Assembly: GCA_020634245.1 (NCBI GenBank)
Contig: JACKCC010000015.1
Coordinates: forward strand, 216,807-280,806
Origin: Ardenticatenaceae bacterium
Lineage (GTDB): Bacteria; Chloroflexota; Anaerolineae; Promineifilales; Promineifilaceae
DNA length: 64,000 bases
Reading direction: 5' to 3'
The notes under the pieces are model-generated. The model was not told where the DNA came from, did not search any database, and was given only the letters and a program-made list of their open reading frames with translations. Shown one piece after another: positions 31,951-39,572 of this stretch. Positions within the stretch are counted from its first letter, which is position 1; every line of letters starts with the position of its first letter. The translations under genes and the position numbers were made by a program.

Positions 31951-32169
31951 GGGGTTTCTCCTGAAAAGTATGAATGTTGAAGGATGAATAATGAAATTTC
32001 GTCCTTCGCTGGGCGGCTGTGCCGCATGATTAACTCTTTTTGACTAATAATTATTTTACCCTGTATGTGGGTGATTCCTGACATATTGAAGAATAATGAC
32101 CCATATTTACCAGTATTTACGTAAATGAACGGCCGTTTGTTGCATGTGGTTCAATTTTACAAAATTGAC
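31951..32169. other. Intergenic region, probable promoter area of the SBP pair
   Basis: No gene is supported. The stretch is A/T-rich with TTTGACTAATAATTATTTTACCC near 32038 and one ACGGCCGT at about 32131. It also has a GAATGTTGAAGGATGAATAATG repeat word near 31972. A leftward promoter for the 31950 gene is expected here, but no clear -35/-10 pair stands out. Confidence 0.4.
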
Positions 32170-32787
32170 TTACGGTCGGCGTAGAATGAGTATTTGTGAG
32201 TGTAACCCATTGTCGGTGTTGTTATCAACGGCCGTAAACTGTTCCACCGTGAAAAATTCCCCAAAAACCGCCTGAACCTGCTCGTCGGTGTAAAAGGCGA
32301 AAAAGCGTTTGGGCTTGTGGCTGTCGTCCTGCCAAACCTCTTCTAACTCGAAGCCGCCGTAAACGGCCGTGTACATCAAGCCGCCCGGCTTCAAGACGCG
32401 CCGGATGGCCTGCAAGGTGCGGGGCAGGTCGGTTTTGGGTACGTGGAGCAGGCAGTTGAGAGCGAAAACGGCGTCAAAATAGGCGTCGGAGAAGTCCAGG
32501 TTCAGGAAATCCATGACGTGGGCGTCCAGTCCTTTGGCCCGGCAAAGCCGTACCATCTCCGGTGATAAGTCGGTGCAGGTGACGGTGAGGTTGTTGTCCT
32601 GGAAAAATTCGCCATCTGCCCCTGGTCCGGCGCCAATTTCCAACAGATGGGTTTTGCCTTCGCGTTGCAACTGCTCCAGAAATACTTGGCGCGATTCCAG
32701 CTTCCATGTTGATTTTGTGCCCTGGTCGCGCTGTTCAGCCGATTGGTTGTAGGCGTTGCGCAGGTTGTTGATGATTTGGTCGTACAT
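32170..32787 (-). CDS. SAM-dependent methyltransferase, class I
   Basis: A 205-residue Rossmann-fold methyltransferase. Start at the ATG 32787; the upstream extension is the repeat at 32800-32862. Motif I is LLEIGAGPGADGEFF, motif II 'LTVTCTDLSPEM', then the post-I acidic loop and motif IV FDAVFALNCLLHV, with 'LKPGGLMYTAVYGG' as motif VI. It is of the Methyltransf_11/25 type. The acceptor is unknown. It is separated from the SpeA-like gene upstream by an inverted repeat. Confidence 0.9.
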   Translation of the reverse strand: MYDQIINNLRNAYNQSAEQRDQGTKSTWKLESRQVFLEQLQREGKTHLLEIGAGPGADGEFFQDNNLTVTCTDLSPEMVRLCRAKGLDAHVMDFLNLDFSDAYFDAVFALNCLLHVPKTDLPRTLQAIRRVLKPGGLMYTAVYGGFELEEVWQDDSHKPKRFFAFYTDEQVQAVFGEFFTVEQFTAVDNNTDNGLHSQILILRRP

Positions 32788-32799
32788 TGGTTGTTCTAA

Positions 32800-32862
32800 A
32801 GTGCCTGGCACGGGGTAGAAAAGGGTTTAATGACCAAGGCCGTTCACCCCGTGCCAGGCACT
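32800..32862. repeat. AGTGCCTGGCACGGGGT inverted repeat
   Basis: Perfect 17-base arms: AGTGCCTGGCACGGGGT at 32800-32816 and its inverse ACCCCGTGCCAGGCACT at 32846-32862. The spacer of 29 bases contains a GGCCGTT word. Each arm itself contains the near-palindrome GTGCCTGGCAC. Related elements are at 1515-1634 and 22389-22451. Confidence 0.92.
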
Positions 32863-32871
32863 TGAGTCGAG

Positions 32872-34323
32872 TCACGGTTCGATTTGGTAGCCGAGGTTGC
32901 TGAGGACGTCGGCGCCGGATTGGCCGGTAAGAAGGTGGAATAGGTAACGGCCGTGCTCACCCCATTCCACAATCAACTCATACGCTTCAGGGACGACGCA
33001 GTGCTTGCTGCCGCCGACGCCGCCCAGCATTTCCTGGTAGGCGCCAATGCTGAAAAATCCAATGTGCAAATTGTCGGTTTCCACCGGCAGGTAGAGTGGC
33101 GAATGGCTCGTTTTGGGCGGGTAAACGTCGTCGCTGTCGCAGGTGATGCCGCCTAACTGAACCTGTTGAAACGGTTTGTCCAGGTGATTGAGCGGCAGGA
33201 CGATAAAGTGCTCTTGCAGCGCCCAACTATCGGGGAAGGAACTCATGATTGAGCCGTCGATGATATACCAGGGCAGCTTGGAGTTGTTGTCTTTGGCGGC
33301 GATGATTTTGAATAGGTGCGCCCCGTGTTCCGATGTCGTGTAACGGCCGAATTCCCCCATCACGTCGGGCACGGGCACGTTGTAACGGCCGCATACCTCT
33401 TGCAGCGTCGTCAGCAGCAGGCGGATGAATTGATGATAATCAAACTCAAAATTGAGCGTCATCGGGGCAGGCATCCCGCCGCCAAAATCGAAAATGTGCA
33501 GGCTGGGATGGCGCTGCCGCAGCCTGGCGTAGGTTTCGATGCCCGGCTTGAGCCAGGCGACGAAATCGGCCTCGTTCAAAATCTGGCTGCCAACCATGGC
33601 GTGGAACAATGTCAGATTGAGATTGGGTGCAGCAGCGATATAGTCGGCCGCTTTCCACAAATCTTCTATGGCCAAACCAAAGCGGGAGTTGGCCGCTTCA
33701 ATTCCCTCCAATGTCGTGTAGTGACCATAGGTTTTGAGGCGCAGCCCCACATCAAAGCTCAGACCGGATTCGATGAGAGAGGGCAGTTCGCTTAAATCTT
33801 CGACGACGGGCACGATTTTTTCGTGGATGGCCCGCAGTTGGAGGATGTTGGAAGCGTAGCTGCCGTCCGAGGGTTTGAAGCCGTTGCAGATGATGTATTT
33901 GTCGGGGGTGAGCAGGCCGCGCCGGATCATAATGCGGGCGATGTCCACGTCAACGGTGGAGGACATTTCGTGGTGCGCGCCGCTGCTCAGGGTGGTGCGG
34001 ATGACTTCTTCAGCGGCGTTGGCTTTGGAGGCGTAGGTGTAGAAGAAACGGCCGTCATACCCCACTTCATCAATCACCTCGGCAAAAAACTGCTGCATCT
34101 GCTTGATGCGGTAGCCGATGATAGGCAGGTAGACGATTTCCAGTGGGCTGGGCAGGGATTGCTCAAATACCTGACCAGGACCGTCATCGACGAACAGGTT
34201 GAACAGGTCGAGGTCTTCCATGAAGAGACGGCCGTTGCGCACGTTTAGATAGTCGTTAAATTGGTAATTTTCGGGAACCGGGCTTTCTTTTTCCCAGCCA
34301 ACAATGGGATGTGAATCGGTCAC
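32872..34323 (-). CDS. SpeA-like PLP decarboxylase (probable arginine decarboxylase)
   Basis: A 483-residue fold-type III PLP enzyme, starting at the GTG at 34323 seven bases after GGAGG. The PLP lysine is in FFYTYASKANAAEE. 'HIFDFGGGMPAP', GEFGRYTTSEHG, GITCDSDD (catalytic Cys-Asp) and 'LHIGFFSIGAYQEMLGG' match biosynthetic arginine decarboxylase rather than LysA. At 483 residues it is much shorter than E. coli SpeA (658). The usual insertion and C-terminal helical bundle are reduced. It would make agmatine for polyamines; related members use other basic amino acids, so the substrate is not certain. Confidence 0.78.
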   Translation of the reverse strand: MTDSHPIVGWEKESPVPENYQFNDYLNVRNGRLFMEDLDLFNLFVDDGPGQVFEQSLPSPLEIVYLPIIGYRIKQMQQFFAEVIDEVGYDGRFFYTYASKANAAEEVIRTTLSSGAHHEMSSTVDVDIARIMIRRGLLTPDKYIICNGFKPSDGSYASNILQLRAIHEKIVPVVEDLSELPSLIESGLSFDVGLRLKTYGHYTTLEGIEAANSRFGLAIEDLWKAADYIAAAPNLNLTLFHAMVGSQILNEADFVAWLKPGIETYARLRQRHPSLHIFDFGGGMPAPMTLNFEFDYHQFIRLLLTTLQEVCGRYNVPVPDVMGEFGRYTTSEHGAHLFKIIAAKDNNSKLPWYIIDGSIMSSFPDSWALQEHFIVLPLNHLDKPFQQVQLGGITCDSDDVYPPKTSHSPLYLPVETDNLHIGFFSIGAYQEMLGGVGGSKHCVVPEAYELIVEWGEHGRYLFHLLTGQSGADVLSNLGYQIEP

Positions 34324-34464
34324 GATGCTGCCTCCAAGAAAAATTTAGGACGCGGATAAACGTAGATGAACGCAGATTAAAGGGCGTTTTCCGCAAGATT
34401 ATGTGAACATTATACAGGATTTGGAGCGGCTTACAGCATTCGATTTTACTTTGATGAACAATGA
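34324..34464. other. Short intergenic stretch with ACGCGGAT repeat words
   Basis: Contains GGACGCGGATAAACGTAGATGAACGCAGATTAAA, a member of the ATCCGTGT/CACGGAT family, written here in overlapping words. No gene is supported. Confidence 0.5.
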
Positions 34465-35700
34465 TCAATCTGTTTTCCCGGAAACTTTGGATTTTCCGGG
34501 AAAATTGTTCAACGCATCAAGAAAGCGGTGTCCAGCTTGTTCCAGGTCGCCATCGAGGGTAAATGTGAGGCTGCGCAGGTGGATGTCGCCGATTGTGACG
34601 TTTAACGGCCGTTCCAACTGCACCGGGTAAATTAAAACCGCCTCCCGGCAGCCTTTGGCTTTGGCATAGGTGACGATCTGGCTGATGTCGTCGTTGGCCG
34701 GTTTGTCGGGGGTTTTGTATTTGGTGTCGAGGACGGTGTGGGCACGGCCACTTCGGCTTTGCTCAGTGCAGGCGTTGCCATCATACAGCACCAAATCCAC
34801 GTCAAATTGCAGCTCGTCTTGCGCGCCGATGGTGACCCGCTCTTGCGCTTTGACAAACCAGGGTGATGGCAAATTGGCCTTCAACCACTCGGCAACAAAT
34901 AATTCGTACAAGCGGGCCATGTTGACCAGGAACGGCAGCATTTCATGGCTGCCGGATGCGTGACCAGGGCCGGTGTGTTCCAGGAAGAAGCGGCACAGGG
35001 CGTGCATTGGCTGGTAATCATCGTTTAGGCGGGTGTAGGTGCGATTGATGCAGTCTTGTGGTTGGAAAGTTTGTGGGGTAGTGATGGATTGGAGGAGTCG
35101 GTAGGCCTGGGAAACGGCCGTGTTCACCACTTCAGAACAGCGGCGGCTGCGTACAATTCGCTCCAGCGTGTAGGCCAAAATCTGGTTGTCGGGAATATCG
35201 GCTGTGTGAATATCGTGGCGGCAAATGAGCGCGGCATCGTTGGACTGCTGACAATTTTGCCGCCATTGCAGTTGCCCGCGCACAAAGGGCAGTCGTTCCG
35301 TTTGGGGCAGATAGGCTCGGTAAAACCCTTGTCGCCCCCGATGCAGCACCTTCTTTGCCAAAACGTGAGCCAGTTCTTCAAAGAACTCGGCCAGCGATTC
35401 AACATTTGCCAGTCCATCCAGCCAATGAAAGCTACGCAAATTGTAGGCGTAAGCCCACATCCGCCACAAATTGCGCAGTTCGATTTTGGGTTGGATGCTG
35501 ATTTGATAACCGCCGGAAAGGGGAATGTGGCCAGCCCAGCCCAACGACGTCAGCCGCCACGATTGGTTGGTTTTAGGCGAGGGGAACTCAATGGCCAGCT
35601 TCTCGCCATGATCCTGCCACAATTGTTTACCAACGGCCGTTGGCAGCGCTGCTTCTGGTATCAAGTATGGCTCGTACTCAACGAGTTCAAAGGTAGTCAT
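34465..35700 (-). CDS. McrC-family restriction component without McrB
   Basis: A 411-residue protein starting at the ATG at 35700; the longer open frame upstream is repeat DNA. McrC joins the GTPase McrB to cut methylated DNA. Family marks are 'LGWAGHIPLSGGYQISIQP', 'NLRSFHWLDG', ILAYTLERIV and the nuclease pattern ELQFDVDLVLYD ... VLDTKYK (PD-(D/E)xK). Between the two halves of that site lies an inserted GNACTEQSRSGRA, encoded by a mobile repeat word at 34750-34770. The last 14 residues come from the palindromic repeat at 34473-34504. No mcrB is adjacent, and the neighbours are unrelated, so it may be orphaned. Confidence 0.85.
   Translation of the reverse strand: MTTFELVEYEPYLIPEAALPTAVGKQLWQDHGEKLAIEFPSPKTNQSWRLTSLGWAGHIPLSGGYQISIQPKIELRNLWRMWAYAYNLRSFHWLDGLANVESLAEFFEELAHVLAKKVLHRGRQGFYRAYLPQTERLPFVRGQLQWRQNCQQSNDAALICRHDIHTADIPDNQILAYTLERIVRSRRCSEVVNTAVSQAYRLLQSITTPQTFQPQDCINRTYTRLNDDYQPMHALCRFFLEHTGPGHASGSHEMLPFLVNMARLYELFVAEWLKANLPSPWFVKAQERVTIGAQDELQFDVDLVLYDGNACTEQSRSGRAHTVLDTKYKTPDKPANDDISQIVTYAKAKGCREAVLIYPVQLERPLNVTIGDIHLRSLTFTLDGDLEQAGHRFLDALNNFPGKSKVSGKTD
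34473..34504. repeat. TTTTCCCGGAAA palindromic repeat overlapping the end of mcrC
   Basis: TTTTCCCGGAAA and TTTTCCGGGAAAA flank a seven-base loop. The repeat lies inside the last codons of the McrC-like frame and supplies its C-terminal NFPGKSKVSGK. Other copies are intergenic (14818, 58318). Confidence 0.85.
34750..34770. repeat. ACTTCGGCTTTGCTCAGTGC repeat word inside mcrC
   Basis: On the coding strand it reads TGCACTGAGCAAAGCCGAAG and adds the residues CTEQSRSG. This word is a well-known short mobile palindrome-like repeat, usually intergenic, that reads as TEQSRS when inside genes. Confidence 0.7.
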
Positions 35701-35740
35701 CAGGTTGAGATTGTACCAAAGAATTGGAAGCAAGGGGGCA

Positions 35741-35780
35741 GGGGTAGAGGGGTGAAAGGGTGAAAGGGTGAAAGGGTGAC
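35741..35780. repeat. GGGTGAAA tandem repeat
   Basis: About four tandem units of GGGTGAAA, between the mcrC start and the zinc-ribbon gene. A similar word occurs at 52560-52600 inside the DUF2723 gene and in inverse form near 48635. Confidence 0.8.
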
Positions 35781-35865
35781 TGACTACTTGCCACTTTGTT
35801 ACTTGCAACTTTGCAACTTTTCCATGTTGCCCAGACCCATCTTTTGGTATAACCTTGCCGCCTGT

Positions 35866-36405
35866 ATGACACTTCCAACTCCAGAAACGATTGTCTCTTA
35901 TTTGACTATTTTTGCCGCTGTCGTGGGGGCGCTGCTGGCGGCTTTGTGGCTGAGCCTGGTGATTTGGGCGGTACGCGATATGCGTACCCGTACCCGTGAC
36001 CCGTTTGCTCATTTGTTAACGGCCGTTGTCGTGGCCATCCTCCCCATAGCCGGAATCCTCATCTACCTGATTTTGCGACCGCAAGAGACGCTGGCCGAAG
36101 CGTATGAGCGGGCGCTGGCTGAGGAAGCACTGCTGCAAGAGATTGAGGAACGGCCGTCATGTCCCGGCTGCTCGCGAACGACTGATGCCAACTGGATTTT
36201 ATGCCCGCACTGCCACACCCGCCTCAAAAAAGCGTGTCCCGATTGCAATTCGTTGATGGAGTTACAGTGGAATTTGTGTCCGTTTTGCGGCAATCAACAG
36301 GTAAATCCGTACAAAGTAGATGTGCGGCCCCAGCCGGTTGAGGCGGCTGAGGGGGAGGATGAACAAGTGACCGATGAAACGGCCGTATCCGAATCTGATT
36401 TGTAG
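35866..36405 (+). CDS. Membrane protein with double zinc ribbon
   Basis: A 179-residue protein; the ATG at 35866 is chosen because it begins directly before the first membrane helix. Two membrane segments are at about residues 12-37 and 52-70 (LLTAVVVAILPIAGILIYLIL), of the PLDc_N type. A charged helix of about 25 residues follows, then two zinc ribbons with CPGC...CPHC and CPDC...CPFC. The tail is acidic (EAAEGEDEQ). Double zinc ribbons often mediate protein or nucleic-acid contact. The function is unknown. It ends in the bidirectional ACGGCCGT terminator. Confidence 0.8.
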   Translation: MTLPTPETIVSYLTIFAAVVGALLAALWLSLVIWAVRDMRTRTRDPFAHLLTAVVVAILPIAGILIYLILRPQETLAEAYERALAEEALLQEIEERPSCPGCSRTTDANWILCPHCHTRLKKACPDCNSLMELQWNLCPFCGNQQVNPYKVDVRPQPVEAAEGEDEQVTDETAVSESDL

Positions 36406-36418
36406 TTAACTGGCAAAT

Positions 36419-36473
36419 AAAACGGCCGTTCCCCGCTGGTTGAGACTGTCGAAAACTGGGGAACGGCCGTTTT
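36419..36473. terminator. Bidirectional terminator built from two ACGGCCGT octamers
   Basis: AAAACGGCCGTTCCCC at 36419-36434 and its exact inverse GGGGAACGGCCGTTTT at 36458-36473 form a perfect 16-base stem with a 23-base loop. There are A and T runs at the two ends. It lies between two convergent genes, so it can serve both. Confidence 0.9.
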
Positions 36474-36511
36474 GTTGTTTTCTAAAATCAGCGAGAATCC
36501 ATGTCCTGAAA

Positions 36512-37297
36512 TTAATCAGTTGATGCTGCTTCCGCCTCGGAAACCGACGGCCGGTTGTGTAATTTGACCGGTTTCTCAGCCTTTTTGCGCGTCCGCATGT
36601 TCAGCAGTTCCACACCAAACGAGAACGCCATCGCAAAATAAGCGTAATTCTTCAGATGCAGGTCGTGCGCCGCTTCCGCATTCCAGCCTTCAATCACCAG
36701 GATTGAGCCAATCAAGATGAGGAAGGAGAGTGCCAGCATCTTCATCGTCGGGTGTTCTTCCACAAAGCGGCCGACCGCGCCAGAGGCGAATAACATGATA
36801 GCTGCGGCAATCACCACGGCCGGAATCATCACGGCCAACACGCCAGAAATGCCAACGGCCGTTATCACCGAATCCAGCGAAAAAACAATATCCACTATTA
36901 CCACCTGGGTGATAACCGAGGCCAGCGTCACTGCTTTAACCGCGCCGCTGTGTTCATCACCTTCCGCTGCCTCCAACTTCTCATGGATTTCAAACGTGCT
37001 CTTGCCAATGAGGAACAAACCGCCAATCAACAAAATGAGGTCACGGCCGCTTAATGCATTGCCAAATGGCGCGACGACCGGCTCCGTCAGCCGCATAATC
37101 CAGTTGATAGCCAACAGCAGCAAAATCCGGCTGACAACAGCCAGGCCAATGCCTAATCTCCGGCCTAGGTCTCGCTGATGTGAGGGTAACTTCCCGGCTA
37201 AAATGGCCACAAAAATGACATTGTCGATGCCTAAGACAATTTCCAACGCTGTCAACGTGAGCAAAGCGATCAAATTTTCGGTCGTGAACAATTCCAT
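36512..37297 (-). CDS. TerC-family integral membrane protein
   Basis: A 261-residue protein with about seven membrane segments. TerC marks are 'LTALEIVLGIDNVIFVAIL' (acidic residues inside helix 1), ILLIGGLFLIGKSTFEIH, VIVDIVFSLDSVITAVGI and 'FSFGVELLNMRTR'. TerC proteins bind or export metal ions (manganese in MeeF/Alx/YkoY relatives) and are also tied to tellurite resistance. It lies near a Ca2+/H+ exchanger gene on the same strand, 91 bases upstream, suggesting a metal-ion theme. No yybP-ykoY manganese riboswitch is visible upstream. Confidence 0.93.
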   Translation of the reverse strand: MELFTTENLIALLTLTALEIVLGIDNVIFVAILAGKLPSHQRDLGRRLGIGLAVVSRILLLLAINWIMRLTEPVVAPFGNALSGRDLILLIGGLFLIGKSTFEIHEKLEAAEGDEHSGAVKAVTLASVITQVVIVDIVFSLDSVITAVGISGVLAVMIPAVVIAAAIMLFASGAVGRFVEEHPTMKMLALSFLILIGSILVIEGWNAEAAHDLHLKNYAYFAMAFSFGVELLNMRTRKKAEKPVKLHNRPSVSEAEAASTD

Positions 37298-37388
37298 ATA
37301 CGATTTTTCTCCGTCTAAAATGATTGGTTGAAACAGTTAATTCTAGCGACTGGCCGCTAAATCCTCAAACGGCGGTTTCCTAATCAGC

Positions 37389-38453
37389 CTAAATGAAGAA
37401 AAAGGCCACGCCCAAAATCAAGTACAACGCCAGTAATTGCGCTCCTTCCAGCCAGTTCGATTTGCCATCTTTAATTACAAACACGCCCACCACACCGGCT
37501 GAAGCCAATGCCACCAGTTCGAATTGATTGAAATTGAAAGACAACTCCACACCCATCAAGGCAGCGACAATCATTAAAACCGGGGCGACAAACAGCGCAA
37601 TTTGCAAGCTTGATCCAATAGCAATTTCCAGGCTTAATGTCATCTGGTTTTTCAAGGCGACCTGCACGGCAACCAGATGTTCGGCGGCGTTTCCTACCAG
37701 GGGGACGATGATGATGCCGACGAAGAATTCGCTCCAGCCTAGCTGGGCAACGACATGTTCTACCGAACCGACCAGCAGCTCACTCAAGAATACAATGGCG
37801 ATGGTGGCGACGGCCAAAACGATCAGTGATTTTTGCACCGACCAGGCGGCGACGTGGGTGTCATGGGCTGACGGCCGTACCAGCGGCGTATCATCTTCCC
37901 TGGCCGTAAACGAGTAAATAATTCCCAGCCCATAAATGACTATCATCACGATGGCTACGCCCAGACTAAATGGCTGTAATGCTTGATGATGGGTTACGTC
38001 AATGGAATGGCCAAAAATCGCCGGGATCATGAGCGCAACCACGGCCAGAATCATCGTTGTAGCATTGGTGGTAGCCTGCGGCTGGCTGAATTTTTGTGTG
38101 CCATTGCGCAGCCCGCCCACCAGGATGCTTAGTCCCGTCACCAGAAGCAAGTTGCCCAAAATTGAGCCGGTGATGGAGGCGATAACCAGTTCCAAAACGC
38201 CGGCCTTGATGGCCACAATGGTGATGATCAACTCGGCGGCATTACCCAGCGTTGCGTTTAACATGCCGCCGATTTTAGGGCCGGTGTGAACTGTCAGTTC
38301 TTCTGTGGCTTCGCCAATGAAACCGGCCAGGGGAACGATGCCGATAGCAGCCGTTAAAAATTGCACAATATTGCCCCAATGCAGGGTCTCGGCCAGAAAA
38401 GCGACTGGAATAGCCAATAAAAGTACGTAGCGGTAATCAAATTTTAGTTTCAA
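37389..38453 (-). CDS. cax: Calcium/proton exchanger (Cax type)
   Basis: A 354-residue membrane antiporter with about eleven helices, starting at a TTG (38453) after GGAG. The two alpha repeats carry the acidic exchange motifs 'MLNATLGNAAELIITIVAI' and 'IIIVPLVGNAAEHLVAVQVA', each with the G-N-A-A-E signature. An acidic stretch with 'REDDTPLV' lies between the halves. It expels Ca2+ in exchange for H+. Upstream is a hairpin and a TCATTTCGAG-type repeat rather than an evident promoter. Confidence 0.95.
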   Translation of the reverse strand: MKLKFDYRYVLLLAIPVAFLAETLHWGNIVQFLTAAIGIVPLAGFIGEATEELTVHTGPKIGGMLNATLGNAAELIITIVAIKAGVLELVIASITGSILGNLLLVTGLSILVGGLRNGTQKFSQPQATTNATTMILAVVALMIPAIFGHSIDVTHHQALQPFSLGVAIVMIVIYGLGIIYSFTAREDDTPLVRPSAHDTHVAAWSVQKSLIVLAVATIAIVFLSELLVGSVEHVVAQLGWSEFFVGIIIVPLVGNAAEHLVAVQVALKNQMTLSLEIAIGSSLQIALFVAPVLMIVAALMGVELSFNFNQFELVALASAGVVGVFVIKDGKSNWLEGAQLLALYLILGVAFFFI

Positions 38454-38496
38454 TGCCGTCTTCTCCGTGAATGTGCAGCGATTTTGTCAACTGTTA

Positions 38497-38603
38497 CCCG
38501 ATTTGCCTTAAAATCGGGTCATGTTATTGTCATTTCGAGGTCTGCCGAGAAATCTTTGGACAATTGCCAATTTGAAAGGATTCCTCTCTTTACTTGGAAT
38601 GAC
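38497..38603. repeat. Hairpin followed by a TCATTTCGAG...GGAATGAC repeat
   Basis: CCCGATTT-loop-AAATCGGG (38497-38518) is followed by an element with GTCATTTCGAGG at 38529 and AAAGGATTCC ... GGAATGAC ending at 38603. The second is a member of a widespread bacterial intergenic hairpin family. No gene is supported between 38454 and 38623. Confidence 0.75.
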
Positions 38604-38623
38604 TTTTTCGCGGCAGCAATGAT

Positions 38624-39424
38624 TTAGTCGATAACGATACCGCTCAAGTCCTCACCCGGTGGGTACTGCGGATTCATCTCTTTGAGAGTGTCAACGATGG
38701 TGCGGGTGATGGTCAGGTTGCGATACCTTTTTTGATTGGCGGGGATGACGTACCAGGGCGCCCAGGATGTGGTGCATTGCTGAAGCATCTCTTCGTAGGC
38801 GGCCATGTAATCGCCCCAGAATTTCCGCTTTTCCAAATCTTCCACCGAGAATTTCCAATGTTTGCTGGGATCGTCCAGCCGGGCCTGGAATCGTTCTTTT
38901 TGCTCTTCGGGCGAGATATGCAGGAAGAATTTGAGAATGGTTGTGCCGGTATCGGTCAGTAGTTTTTCGAAGTTGTTGATTTGTTCGTAGCGGGGCCGCC
39001 AGACGGTTTCGGGAACGATGTTGTGGACACGCACGACCAGCACATCTTCGTAATGTGAGCGGTTGAAGACGCCAATCATCCCTTGTGCGGGCACATCTTG
39101 ATGAATGCGCCACAGGAAATCGTGGGCCAGTTCTTCTTTGCTGGGCACTTTGAAGGAATGGACGCGCACGCCCTGGGGATTGACGCCGCGAAAGACATTG
39201 CGGATGGTGCCGTCTTTGCCGCCAGCATCCATCGCCTGAAAGACGATGAGCAGTTTTTGCTTGCCTTCGGCGTACAGACGGGTTTGCAGTTCGATGAATT
39301 CGCGGCGCAGGGCTTTGAATTCGGCTTCAGCCTGATCCCGGTCGGGATGGAATTGTTTACCCTGGGTAGGCAGGGCGGATAGTTGAAACGGCCGTCCCGC
39401 TTCCAATTTGTGCGTAGGTGACAT
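38624..39424 (-). CDS. Polyphosphate kinase 2-family phosphotransferase
   Basis: A 266-residue PPK2. Of two adjacent ATG codons, the second (39424) has the better distance to AGGAG. Walker A is FQAMDAGGKDGTIRNVF and Walker B is in FNRSHYEDVLVVRVH. The lid has 'RYEQINNFEKLLTDTGTTI' and 'HISPEEQKERFQARLDDP', as in polyphosphate:AMP/ADP phosphotransferases. It uses polyphosphate to make ADP or ATP (or GTP), a means of energy salvage. It stands head-to-head with the acetyl-CoA synthetase, which consumes ATP to AMP; AMP rephosphorylation would be a fitting use. Confidence 0.95.
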   Translation of the reverse strand: MSPTHKLEAGRPFQLSALPTQGKQFHPDRDQAEAEFKALRREFIELQTRLYAEGKQKLLIVFQAMDAGGKDGTIRNVFRGVNPQGVRVHSFKVPSKEELAHDFLWRIHQDVPAQGMIGVFNRSHYEDVLVVRVHNIVPETVWRPRYEQINNFEKLLTDTGTTILKFFLHISPEEQKERFQARLDDPSKHWKFSVEDLEKRKFWGDYMAAYEEMLQQCTTSWAPWYVIPANQKRYRNLTITRTIVDTLKEMNPQYPPGEDLSGIVID

Positions 39425-39572
39425 CATGACTCCTTTTTTGCCGCTAATGTAACAAATCCGCGCCAAAAAGGAAAATATTGTTTTACGATTTAGCTATTCC
39501 CAATTATACTTATCAGGGGAGCCAGAAATCGTTAATACTAAATCACCTATACTTAATTGAAAGGAGTGACTG

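Noticed and set aside
35701..36012. N-terminal extension of mcrC to 36012
   Set aside because: It crosses the GGGTGAAA repeat and the opposite-strand zinc-ribbon gene, with no ribosome-binding site; McrC homology starts at MTTFELVEYEPYL.
37298..37388. Manganese (yybP-ykoY) riboswitch before terC
   Set aside because: The gap is only 91 bases and lacks the conserved loops of that class.
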